18,381 nucleotides of DNA from NCBI GenBank assembly GCA_902984215.1, contig CADWAF010004164.1:1-18381 (forward strand), read 5' to 3'. The translations under genes and the position numbers were made by a program. Positions 1-8,674 of this stretch are shown piece after piece; position 1 is the first letter of the stretch; every line of letters begins with the position of its first letter. This stretch comes from Willaertia magna. Taxonomy: Eukaryota; Heterolobosea; Eutetramitea; Acrasida; Naegleriidae. The notes beneath the pieces are model-generated. The model saw only the letters and a list, made by a program, of their open reading frames with translations. It did no database searches and had not been told where the DNA came from.

Positions 1-66
1 AACAACAAGAATAGAGATTGTTAACAATTTCAATAATTATAATAAACATAATTTTAATAATAAAAG
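1..66 (+). promoter_or_regulatory. 5' flank / leader of the ABC transporter gene
   Basis: Short A-rich stretch directly upstream of the first ATG. It contains a perfect 12-bp palindrome, ATTGTTAACAAT, at 17-28, about 40 bases before the start codon. The same core with one extra T recurs in the first intron of the gene (231-243). No TATA-type element can be called because the region is almost all A and T. The regulatory role is inferred from position and symmetry only. Confidence 0.3.
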
Positions 67-2119
67 ATGACGAAACAAAATAATAATGCACTGGTGGATA
101 CGCGAGAACCAAAACTTGGAAAATTTGCTATATTTACAATTTATAAATTAATTGGATTTCAATGGATAAATATTTTAATTGGATCTATTTGTAATTCTGG
201 AATAGGTAAGTATTTTTTTTATTTATCATCATTGTTTAACAATGATTTCTCACATTAATTTCAAACGTCAAAATAACATCAAAACATTTTAAATAATATT
301 TAAAATAATATTCAAAATAATAATTTAAATAATTTAAATAACAAAAGGAGTTGTACAAATCATTTTCTTTTTTATTATTGGTGGAATAGTTGACGTTATT
401 TCAGTCGGTAATGAAAATGGTCAACCACTAACACCACAAGAAATTAGAACACAAATTAACTATTTAGCCATGTGGATCGCCATAGTTGCCGTCATCTCAT
501 TAATCCTAAATTTATTAACAAATTTCTTTCTATATTTAGCAAACGAAAGAATTGGATCAAAATTAAAACAAAAATATTTTGATAATTTACTTGAACAAGA
601 AATTGGTTTTTTTGATATTAAAAAAACTGGAGCTTTAACTTCACCAATGTTTTCAGATGTTTCTTCAATACAAGATGCTTATACTGTTAAGTTAAGTGAA
701 TTATGTAAAAATATTGTACAAGCTATAATTGGTATAATTTTATCTTTTAGAATTTCATGGAAATTGTCACTTGTCACATTATCGACAGCTCCATTAATTG
801 CTGGACTTTTAATTGCTACTGGGAGGTTAACTGTTTTATTAATTAGAAAAACAATACAAGTAAATGCAATTGCTTTTGGTACAGCAACTGAAGCTATAAG
901 CGCAGTAAGAACTGTCAGAAGTATGGGCGGTGAAGATTTTGAAAAGGATAAATTTCATAGTGATTTAACTAAAATTATAAAGCTTGGTTATTTAAAGGCA
1001 TTTACACAAGGCGCTCTATTTGGAAGTACTAATCTTGTAATGTGGGGAACTTGTGCTTTAAGTTTTTGGTATGGTGGATCAAAATTATTTATTTCAGGCG
1101 AAGTGACAGCTGGCAATTTATATCAAATGTATGGTTATACTTTAAATGCAGTGTTAGGTATAGGAAGGGCCTTTACAGTATTACCTGATTTTCAAAAAGC
1201 AAATGCTTCTGCATATTCTTTATTAAAGATCATTAAGAGGAAACCAGCAATCCCATACTCTGGAGGAAAAGTTGTATTGGGTGGTGTAAAAGGAAATGTG
1301 AAATTTGAAAAGGTGTCATTTGCTTATCCTTCCAGACCAAATGCAATTGTATTAAAAGAGTTTTCAATGAATATTCTTCCAGGACAAAGTGTGGCTATCG
1401 TTGGTCCATCAGGTTCAGGTAAATCTACAATTATTGGATTACTTGAAAAGTTTTATAAACCAACAAGTGGTAATGTATATTTAGATGGTGTAGATATTAA
1501 TGAGATTGATCCTAAATGGTTACATAAGAGTATTGCAATTGTGTCACAAGAACCAGTTCTATTTGGTACAACAATTGCACATAATATTGCTTATGCAGTT
1601 GGTTTAGAGAATGTTACACAAAAACAAATAGAAGATGCCGCAAAAGAAGCTAATGCACATAATTTTATTATGGATTTACCAGATGGTTATAATACAAAGG
1701 TTAGTGAGAAGGGTGTAAGTTTAAGTGGTGGACAAAAACAACGTATAGCCATAGCCAGAGCTGTTTTACAAAATCCAAATTTATTACTTTTAGATGAAGC
1801 CACAAGTGCATTAGATACAGAATCAGAAGCAATGGTTCAAGAATCATTAAATAGAATAATGAAAGGAAGAACAAGTATTTGTATAGCTCATAGATTAACA
1901 ACTATAAAGAATTGTGATCATATCTATGTTCTTGAAAAGGGAGAATTAAAAGAAGAAGGTGTACATGATGAATTATTGAAAATTGAAAATGGTGTTTATA
2001 GAAAGTTTGCTGAAAAACAAATGAAATTTGGTGAAAATACTCCAATTGATACAACAGATGAAATTCATAGGAAATCTTGGAGAGATTCTGTTTATATAAA
2101 GACATTATTTACTAATTAA
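67..2119 (+). CDS. ABCB-type half ABC transporter (two exons)
   Basis: Coding exons are 67-205 and 348-2119, giving 636 residues. The 142-bp intron (GTAAG donor, AAAG acceptor) splits a Gly codon in phase 1, and joining the exons restores an uninterrupted ABC membrane domain. Residues about 20-340 form an ABC type-1 transmembrane domain with the family-typical EIGFFD stretch. The nucleotide-binding domain has Walker A GPSGSGKST at 399-407, signature LSGGQKQR at 505-512, Walker B LLLLDEATSALD at 525-536 and the switch His of AHRLTTI at 561. All catalytic elements are intact. There is one membrane domain and one ATPase domain, so it should work as a dimer; the sequence is closest to the P-glycoprotein/TAP (ABCB) group. 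Family knowledge says ATP-driven export of peptides, lipids or drugs. The substrate and membrane cannot be told. The next gene follows after 279 bp on the same strand. Confidence 0.93.
206..347 (+). other. Intron 1 of the ABC transporter gene
   Basis: GTAAG donor at 206 and AAAG acceptor ending at 347, phase 1. Splicing joins ...SGIG to GVVQII and keeps frame to the stop at 2119. Inside is an inverted repeat at 228-246 (arms ATCATTG / CAATGAT around TTTAA), followed by runs of AATAATATTTAAAATAAT-type short repeats. Confidence 0.85.
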
Positions 2120-2398
2120 TTAATTTATTTATTTTATAATATTTGTAATATTTTACAATAATAGTACAGATTTTGCTATTTACAATAATAATCTTTTGCA
2201 GTTTTATTGATTTAAGCCATCAATTGGAATTTTGTTTGTTGCATTTCGTTTTAAGTCATTCTGTGTTTCTTTTTTGCGCGCAAATAGAATTCTGGATTTT
2301 AAAACAATTTTCTGCACTTGCGGCTCAGACACAGAAAAAAAATACACCACTAACATTAAACACAAGAAAATTTTCAAATTAAAAAACAAACAAAAAAG
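2120..2398 (+). promoter_or_regulatory. Intergenic region: ABC gene 3' end and promoter of the U-box gene
   Basis: The first part is AT-rich and holds TTGTAA at 2143-2148, pairing with TTACAA at 2153-2158, a plausible 3'-end element 24 bases after the stop. The second half is clearly richer in GC than other spacers here and includes a perfect 12-bp palindrome, TTTGCGCGCAAA, at 2273-2284, about 115 bases before the next ATG. Short overlapping reading frames in this stretch show no domain and no plausible start, so I treat it as non-coding promoter/UTR. Confidence 0.45.
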
Positions 2399-3937
2399 AT
2401 GGAAGATAACATTCCTCACGAATTTAAAGACAGCATTAATTTGTTGGTGATGTCTGAACCAATAATTAACGAACATAATCAAATTTATGAAAAGGAAACT
2501 TATGAACAGTGGTTATTGAGAGCTGGTCGAGATCCATTAACTAACTTAGCTCTAAAGAAGCCAAAACAATTTACAAATGTAGATTATTTAAAATATAAAA
2601 TTGATAATTTTGTTAAGGAGAATTATTTAATTTCTTTGGAAGATGATTTACTTTATTTTCCACAAAGTGCCAAAAATAGAATTTTAAAGATTATAAATGA
2701 AGAGAAAGATTGTAAAGAATTAAATGAATTTTTAAAGAGATATGGGATCGAAATATTTAAATATTTGAATGGTATAAAAAAGGAATCTATTAATTTAACA
2801 AATGATTTAGTAGAGTGTTTTGTGAAATATTTATTGCATATTAAACATTTGGACAACTATTGTTTTGTAAAGTTAATTAATTATTGTAATAATTTTCTAT
2901 GTGGTGGAGTAACGCCTTCAGATGGTAACTTTGTTTTATTTATTTGCTTGAAATATAATTTAATTGAAATTATAAAGAAACATGAATTAAATTGTAAGGA
3001 AATAATTAAATACAATTCAATTATGGAAACTACACCTCTAATTTTAGCAATTGAAAATAATAGTACGGAAATAATTGAATATTTATTACCAATTTATAAC
3101 TCTAATTTAATATTATTACACCAAAGATTCTACCGTCACGAAGTATTTGAAGGAAACACATTAAGTTATGAAATTGATGCACTGTCAGCTGCCTTTAGTG
3201 TTAATAATATTGAATTAGCAGAGCGCTTAATAACACAATACAAATTTAATACAAAGCATTCTCCAGAAACAATATTCTTTACTTTAATTAAAAAATTAAA
3301 TTTACAATGTTTTGAATCGTCATCAATTAATATATCAGTATCTTTACTTAAGGGAATAAAAGTATTTAAAAGTAAAAATAAGAATGTATTACATTATTTA
3401 GGAGAAGCAGGAAATTATGGATTTTTGAAAAGTGTAATGACAAAATGTGACAAAGAAGATGCGTTAATTTTAATGGAACAAGATGACGATGGAAATACTC
3501 CTTTACACAGTATTTGTAAAAACCTTAATCTTTTCCCAACAGAAAATAGAAAAGATATTCTTTTAATGTTATCAAATTTATGTCAAAATCATGATTACAT
3601 GTACGAAGGGTTTTTCGTTAAAAATTATAACGAGAAAACATTATTTGACTATTTACCTAGACAAATTGCAAGTAGATTAAGGATACATGCAATGAGGTGT
3701 AAGAATCAACAAAGTTTGAAACAAAGAAAAGAGATGGAAGATTTGAAAAGGAAGGTTGTTGAGGCAGAGCATCAAATAAAAGAAGTGCACGAGTTGAAAA
3801 GAACAATAAGTGAAATGAAAGGACAAATGACATTTATGTCAAATGAATTAAAGAAAGTTAAAATGGAATATGTTTGGGTTGGGCCACATTTTAAAGAAAC
3901 AAAAATTGGTAGTTTAGACTTGGATGAAATGTTTTGA
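2399..3937 (+). CDS. U-box / ankyrin-repeat / coiled-coil protein, likely E3 ubiquitin ligase
   Basis: Single exon of 512 residues. The ATG at 2399 has an A-rich lead (AAAAAAG) and is the first Met. Residues about 11-74 read as a U-box: SEPIINEHNQIYEKETYEQW, then a DPLTN turn, then TNVDYLKYKIDNF, matching the family pattern in which 'DPV...G.TYER..I..W....CP.T' is followed by 'N..L...I'. U-boxes recruit E2 ubiquitin-conjugating enzymes without metal. The middle of the protein has degenerate ankyrin repeats, clearest at about 208-240 (TTPLILAIENNSTEIIEYLL) and 360-395 (DDGNTPLHSICKN), probably for substrate binding. Residues about 426-495 are charged and heptad-like (LKQRKEMEDLKRKVVEAEHQ), consistent with a coiled coil for dimerising. 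No signal peptide or membrane segment, so presumably cytosolic or nuclear. The target is unknown. The U-box assignment is by pattern and the ligase function is inferred. Confidence 0.8.
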   Translation: MEDNIPHEFKDSINLLVMSEPIINEHNQIYEKETYEQWLLRAGRDPLTNLALKKPKQFTNVDYLKYKIDNFVKENYLISLEDDLLYFPQSAKNRILKIINEEKDCKELNEFLKRYGIEIFKYLNGIKKESINLTNDLVECFVKYLLHIKHLDNYCFVKLINYCNNFLCGGVTPSDGNFVLFICLKYNLIEIIKKHELNCKEIIKYNSIMETTPLILAIENNSTEIIEYLLPIYNSNLILLHQRFYRHEVFEGNTLSYEIDALSAAFSVNNIELAERLITQYKFNTKHSPETIFFTLIKKLNLQCFESSSINISVSLLKGIKVFKSKNKNVLHYLGEAGNYGFLKSVMTKCDKEDALILMEQDDDGNTPLHSICKNLNLFPTENRKDILLMLSNLCQNHDYMYEGFFVKNYNEKTLFDYLPRQIASRLRIHAMRCKNQQSLKQRKEMEDLKRKVVEAEHQIKEVHELKRTISEMKGQMTFMSNELKKVKMEYVWVGPHFKETKIGSLDLDEMF

Positions 3938-4150
3938 AATTGTTAATTTCTTTCTTACCACGACAATTGTAACATTTGTTCAAAGCCTGAATTTTGTGAA
4001 ATAATAGAATCCATTTATATTGTCTTTGATTATGTACTTTTTCTTCTTCATCACCTTTACTGGTATTGTCACTTTACAGCCATTAAATGATTATCAATTA
4101 TTAAATGTAATTTTTAGGATTAAATTGGATTATAATAATGTTAAACTGTA
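3938..4150. other. 3' flank of the U-box gene up to the duplication edge
   Basis: Non-coding, AT-rich. TTGTAA lies at 3967-3972, 30 bases past the stop. I see no gene. A few bases near 4130 (GGATTATAATAATGTTAAACTG) could be a decayed continuation of the cyclase copy that starts clearly at 4151, but the match is too weak to include. Confidence 0.4.
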
Positions 4151-4535
4151 AAATGTAAGGATAGGTTTAAATTTTGGCAGTGTAGTTGCGGGTGTTATTG
4201 GAAAGAAGAAATTTGCTTTTGATTTATGGGGTGATGCAGTTAATGTTGCTTCAAGAATGGAATCAACTTCTTAACCTGGAAGAATACAAATAAGCAGAAG
4301 TACTTATGAAAGAGTTTATGATTTGGGTTATAAATTTGAAGAAAGAAAGATTAATGTAAACGGAAAAGGTTTGACAACAACTTATGTCTTAGAATCAAAA
4401 CATCATTCCACAGCTATTGTTTCTGTTAACAATGCAATAAATGATGTCAACAAACCTATAGTTAACAATAACCCTTTATATTGATGACGAAAATATAACG
4501 GACAGTATTTCATTTAAAATTTAAAACAACAATTA
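4151..4535 (+). pseudogene. Broken 3' fragment of a class III adenylate cyclase gene
   Basis: The stretch reads [20 protein letters not shown], then [11 protein letters not shown], then a TAA stop at 4272-4274 where the intact copy (17805-18381, minus strand) has a Glu codon (GAA to TAA). Reading continues through that stop as PGRIQISRSTYERVYDLGYK. At about 4470 one extra A shifts the frame and TGA follows at 4482-4484. By eye the DNA is about 92 percent identical to the reverse complement of roughly 17795-18172. A Lys of the intact KGKG motif is Asn here. The 5' half of the catalytic domain and everything upstream is absent: similarity starts abruptly at AAATGTAAGG (4151). The match runs past the lost stop into the 3' flank (about 4535) with a gap of about 15 bases. 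It cannot encode a working enzyme. Confidence 0.93.
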
Positions 4536-4691
4536 AATTTTTCGGTATTGTAAAACCGGTTGTAAATTACACGTTTATGAGATCTCAATAAATTCTAAGC
4601 AAGCTACGAATAACAAAAAGTCACTTTTTTATTGGAAGATTTTCTTGAATTGGTTTTTCACAAACAAAATAAAAATTGGTGGGAAAAAAAA
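4536..4691 (+). promoter_or_regulatory. 5' flank of importin alpha
   Basis: 156 bases between the cyclase remnant and the importin ATG, ending in a G-A run (GGTGGGAAAAAAAAATGG). Parts are still recognisable in the right-hand copy (CTCAATAAA and GGTGGTGAAAAATGG near 17710-17745), so this spacer was duplicated together with the genes. The promoter must lie here or inside the dead cyclase. No specific element is identified. Confidence 0.35.
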
Positions 4692-6818
4692 ATGGATAAA
4701 AACGAAGAGATCAATTTGTCATCAACAACAACAACAGATGAAACAACAACTACCGCAACAACAACATCAAAGACAACAATATCAATTAATGAAAAATTAC
4801 AAATTAGAAGAGAAAAAGTTAAACAAAGAGATGCCATGTTATCTACTATTAGATGTAAAGCTTGTAAATTAAAAACAACAACATCTTTTCATTTCGATAA
4901 TCAATTTAATGAAATGAATAACAACAACTCTTATAAACAATTATCAACAACAACAAACAATTCAGCATCAACAACAATATTAAAACCTTCACAACAATAT
5001 TCAACTGTATTTACACCATATTATGAAAGAAGAAAACGTTTACCAAAATCTCAACAATTACAAGATTTACCAAAATTAGTTGAAGATTTATATTTAGAAT
5101 ATAATGATTATAATACTATTTTAGAAGCAACTACAAGATTTAGAAGATTATTATCAATTGAAAGAAATCCACCAATTGATGAAGTTATTCAATCTGGTGC
5201 AGTTCCTTTCTTTGTTCAATATTTAGATTTAAAGGAATTGGAAAAGTATTTTATTATTGAAGGATCTAGTTCTTTTAATGTTGAAATGAATAGTAATAGT
5301 TTGGATAGTAGTAATGGTTCAGATAGTAGAAGAGGAAAGAAACCTACGGTAACGCTTACTCAAATTTATATTTTACAGTTTGAGGCTTGTTGGGCATTAA
5401 CTAATATTGCTTCAGGTACTTCTGATCATACTCGTTATGTTGGTAAGTTTTTTATTTATTAATTATTTTTTACAATTTCTTTTTATAAATTTTAATTTTT
5501 ACAATTTAATTATTTTTTATATTTTTATAAATTTTATAATATTTTTTTAATTAAAATAGTTTCATTAGATGCCATTCCTAAAATTATACCTTTAATGAAA
5601 AGTGAAAGTGAAGATTTAAGACAACAATCTGTTTGGGCAATAGGTAATATTGCTGGTGATAGTTCTACGTTACGTGATTTAGTTTTAAGTTTTAATGTTG
5701 TACCTGTGTTAATTGAGATTTTAAAGAAAGAAACTTCACTTCGTGTTAAAAGAGATACTACTTGGACTTTGAGTAATTGTAAGTTATTTAATAATTATTC
5801 GCAATTCGTTAATTTTTTGTATTAATGATTGATTGATTGGTTGATGGGTATAAAATAACTATTATTCAAATAATAAATGAATTAAAAAAATAAAGGTTTT
5901 AGAGGAAAGCCTATTCCAGAATGGCATTTAGTAAAAGAAGCAATACCATTACTTTCAACATTAATTTATGAAAGTGATGAAGATATCTTAACTGATGCTT
6001 GTTGGGCATTATCTTATTTAAGTGATGGTCCTTCTGAAAGAATTCAAGCTGTTGTAGAAGCTGGAGTTGTTAGAAGATTAATTGAATTATTATGTCATCA
6101 TCAAAGTGCTATACAAACACCTGCTTTAAGAACTGTTGGAAATATTGCTACAGGTGATGATTTACAAACACAAACATTACTTAATGTTAATTTATTATCT
6201 GTATTACCTGTTTTATTTAATCATCCTAAAAAAACTATTAGAAAAGAAGTAATGTGGTGTATTAGTAATATTGGTATGTTTTATTTATTTTAATATTTTA
6301 ATTTATTTATTTTAAATAATTTTATATTTTAATAATTGAAATAATTTTGTAAAGTTGCTGGAAATCAAGCTCAAATTCAAGCAGTGATTGATGCAAATAT
6401 TTTCCCTTCAGTTATCAACATTTTATCAACAGATGTATTTGACGTTAAAAAAGAAGCAGCTTGGGTTGTAGCAAATACTTTAGAAGGTGGTAATTTAACA
6501 CAAACTAAATATTTAGTTCAATGTGGTGCAATTAATCCACTTTGTAAAATTATGGATTGTAAAGATGCTAAAATTGTTAATGTTGCATTAGATGGTATTG
6601 ATTCTTTATTAAGAAGTTATGAAAAGGGTGGTGATGAAGAATTACAAACTGTTGTATCTTTAATTGAGGAAGCTCAAGGTTTAGATTATTTGGAAAAACT
6701 TCAATATCATAATAATAGAGAAGTTGCTGAAAAGGCAACAACAATTTTAGAGAATTATTTTGAATTGGAGGATGAGAATGGAGAAGAAGGAGAAGTAGGA
6801 GAGGAAACTAATGCTTAA
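4692..6818 (+). CDS. Importin alpha (karyopherin alpha), nuclear import adaptor, four exons
   Basis: Exons 4692-5442, 5560-5778, 5896-6273 and 6355-6818 encode 603 residues. I chose the ATG at 4692 because it is the first in-frame ATG and is preserved in the duplicate copy. Armadillo repeats run from about residue 126 to 560 and carry the Trp-x-x-x-Asn ladder that binds nuclear localisation signals: WALTN 234-238, WAIGN 276-280, WTLSN 319-323, then WALSY 360, RTVGN 402-406, WCISN 444-448 and WVVAN 486-490. [20 protein letters not shown] and [20 protein letters not shown] are family hallmarks. The protein carries cargo through nuclear pores with importin beta. The N-terminus is unusual: a Thr/Ser-rich, CAA/ACA-repeat-encoded tract, and only a weak, Arg/Lys-poor importin-beta-binding segment (about 38-61, [13 protein letters not shown] then RCKACKLK). 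The tail is acidic. It is longer than the usual 520-560 residues because of the N-terminal low-complexity region. Confidence 0.95.
5443..5559 (+). other. Importin alpha intron 1
   Basis: GTAAG donor at 5443 and AATAG acceptor ending at 5559, 117 bp, phase 1. It joins ...TRYV to [12 protein letters not shown], restoring the armadillo repeat. The intron itself is almost pure A and T. Confidence 0.88.
5779..5895 (+). other. Importin alpha intron 2
   Basis: GTAAG donor at 5779 and TAAAG acceptor ending at 5895, 117 bp, phase 1 within a Cys codon. The product reads [16 protein letters not shown], matching the universally conserved TLSN.CRGKP segment, which confirms the junction. Confidence 0.93.
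6274..6354 (+). other. Importin alpha intron 3
   Basis: GTATGT donor at 6274 and TAAAG acceptor ending at 6354, 81 bp, phase 1. It joins MWCISNI to [12 protein letters not shown], the family-typical sequence at this repeat boundary. Confidence 0.93.
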
Positions 6819-8343
6819 TAAAATTGTTTTGTAATACTTTTTTAACTTTATTTTTCTGTTTTACATGGCCCAATTATTCATTGTTAAAGTAAACAACTAA
6901 TTAAAATATTAGTTTTACTCATTATATTCCAATTAAAATTAAATCTTCAAAATTTAAAGTCATTGGAGATAAAATTAAACCTGATAAGATTGATTGATAT
7001 AAAAGTAATTATAAAGAATTTACACATAATTCTTTTTGTTCTATATTTCTACAAACAGTATACATTAACTGAAAAGACAATTTCGATATTAAGAATGTTG
7101 ATGTCTCATAGATAAAATTAGAAGTGTATTGTATGAATAAAAGTATTTACAAAAGAAAAAAAAGTATCATAAATAAATTTTTATTTATTAAATGTAAAAT
7201 TATGAAATTAGTAGTATTTTCAATATTTTATTTATTATACTGTTATAATACTATAGATATTTCTTTTTCATTATATTAAAATCTAAACTAAAACTATAAT
7301 TTATTACATATTCTTTAATTAAATTCTTAACTAAAACAATTCATATAAAAATATTAAAATTTCAAATTCATTTAAAAATTTTTCATTAACAATTAACTTC
7401 TATATATTTAATAATTCAATAGAGTCTAATTGATTAATAATAAATAATAAAATATATAACATTATTAATCTTATTTTTATAATAATATTATAAATATTTT
7501 TTTTATTGTAATTATAATTAAATTTTTTATTAATATATTTAAATAAATTAAAACATTTATAAAATTTTTTAAAAATATTATTAATTCATTTAATTATCTT
7601 TTAAAATTTTATAAATATAAAATTTTAAATATTAATAATAATAAAAAACTTACATTTTTAAAAATTTTATAATATATATATTTCTATTATGTATTTTATG
7701 GTATTTATATATTATTTTTTTAAATTAATTAATTAAATTTTATGATTAAAATAAATGTATGTGTAATGATAAAGATATTTATGATTTTTTTAATAAAATA
7801 TTAATTACTATTATAAATTAAATTAAATATTTAATTTTATTAAAATATTCATATAAATATTTTTTAATAATTTTTTAAAATAATTAATATTTAATTACTT
7901 TAAATAATATATAAAATTTATATAAATTTTTTAATATCAAAAAAAATATAATTAAAATAATTATTAAACATAAAAATATAATTGAAAATATAAAAAAAAT
8001 ATTTTTTAAAAAATATAAAAAAATTTTATATTATATATTTATAATTTAATTAATTCATAAATATATTTATAAAAATTAATTATTAATATTATATATATTC
8101 CATATTATTATTTATAATTAATTTATTTTTAAATAGTTTATTAATTATTTTATTTTTATTTTCAAAATCATTTATAATTATTTTAATTATTTTAGATATA
8201 AAATAATTTTTAACTTTAGAATAATTTATTAGTTTTTGTTTTATTTAATTAGTTGTTAAATTTTAGAGTTTTTTTTAATAATTAGAATATTTTGTTGGTT
8301 TAGTTATTAATTTTTTATTTTTTATTTTTTTATGGATTTCATA
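6819..8343. other. 1.5-kb gene-free stretch, mostly extreme AT desert
   Basis: The first 300 bases are of moderate complexity and hold TTGTAA at 6829-6834, 11 bases after the importin stop. Around 6905-7080 a reading frame broken by TGA codons (pieces such as SKFKVIGDKIKPDKID) looks protein-like but matches nothing I recognise. From about 7150 to 8340 the DNA is almost only A and T, in short AAT/TTA-type words, with T-rich runs close to the tRNA. I see no gene, RNA or recognisable mobile element in it. Confidence 0.6.
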
Positions 8344-8415
8344 GGCGGCTTAGCACAGTGGTAGTGCATCAGTCTTGTAAACTGAGGGTCCCGAGTTCGA
8401 TCCTCGGAGTCGCCT
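8344..8415 (+). tRNA. tRNA-Thr (anticodon UGU)
   Basis: A 72-base cloverleaf folds cleanly: acceptor GGCGGCT/AGTCGCC (one G-U pair), D stem GCAC/GTGC, anticodon stem TCAGT/ACTGA with loop CTTGTAA (anticodon TGT), five-base variable loop GGGTC, T stem CCGAG/CTCGG with loop TTCGATC. Discriminator base is T and CCA is not encoded, as expected for a eukaryote. No intron. Internal promoters are present: box A TAGCACAGTGG and box B GTTCGATCC. It reads ACA and probably ACG threonine codons; ACA is the dominant Thr codon in the neighbouring genes. It stands out as a GC-rich island at the edge of an AT desert. Confidence 0.97.
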
Positions 8416-8424
8416 AAAGAAAAA

Positions 8425-8429
8425 TTTTT
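8425..8429 (+). terminator. RNA polymerase III terminator of the tRNA
   Basis: A run of five T on the coding strand, 10 bases after the tRNA 3' end, the usual pol III stop signal. Confidence 0.75.
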
Positions 8430-8674
8430 AAAATTGATATGTATTGATATATTTTTGAAACTGCGTCGCTCAATTTGAAACTGGAGTAATTCAATTCACT
8501 TCCAACCTGAACCGCTCCAAGGCTTATAACAATTTTATTTAATTTCTGATACCGTTATTTATTCATAAAGAAAACAACCATACAATTCCCTTCTAAATTT
8601 CATGAACTTTTCACTGAACATACTAGAAATAAAACTTGTCAGAAAAATTACAAACTTTCCCAAAAACAAAAAAA
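8430..8674 (+). promoter_or_regulatory. Upstream region of the first receptor gene
   Basis: The block from about 8457 to 8525 is markedly less AT-rich than its surroundings. It contains the 10-bp direct repeat TTTGAAACTG at 8454-8463 and 8474-8483 (20-bp period) and CCAACCTGAACCGCTCCAAG. Because it lies about 150-220 bases before the receptor ATG it may be that gene's promoter. An in-frame open stretch from 8636 has no ATG before 8675, so I leave it as leader. Confidence 0.4.

Larger units (their letters stand above)
4151..6758 (+). repeat. Inverted duplication, left copy (cyclase 3' end + importin alpha)
   Basis: This arm matches, in reverse complement, the block 17495-18172 at the right end of the window. 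The order in both is cyclase 3' end, short spacer, importin alpha, all in the same relative direction. Matching blocks (left / right): 4151-4535 with about 18172-17777; spacer word CTCAATAAA near 4583 with CTCAATAAA near 17740; 4692-4724 with 17709-17677; about 4781-4802 with the next bases; 5349-5378 with about 17637-17608; 6645-6758 with about 17605-17500. The left copy has the complete importin gene and a dead cyclase. The outer limits are set by where similarity stops being visible by eye. Confidence 0.88.

Noticed and set aside
2273..2284. Canonical E2F site
   Set aside because: TTTGCGCGCAAA does not fit TTTSSCGC exactly, so I report only a palindrome.
2204..2482. 92-codon minus-strand frame across the spacer before the U-box gene
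   Set aside because: It overlaps the start of the U-box gene and has no recognisable feature or plausible promoter.
4632..4691. N-terminal extension of importin alpha beginning at 4632
   Set aside because: The codon at 4632 is TTG, not ATG. The first in-frame ATG is 4692, which is also the point where the duplicate copy keeps an ATG.
4724..4990. CRISPR-like or satellite array from the CAA/ACA repeats
   Set aside because: These are in-frame triplet repeats encoding the Thr/Gln/Ser-rich N-terminus of importin alpha; there are no spacers.
8457..8550. Box C/D small nucleolar RNA
   Set aside because: CTGA words exist, but there is no box C (RTGATGA) or terminal stem.
8636..8674. Start of the first receptor at 8636
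   Set aside because: The codon there is TTG. The first in-frame ATG is 8675, in an A-rich context usual for this genome.
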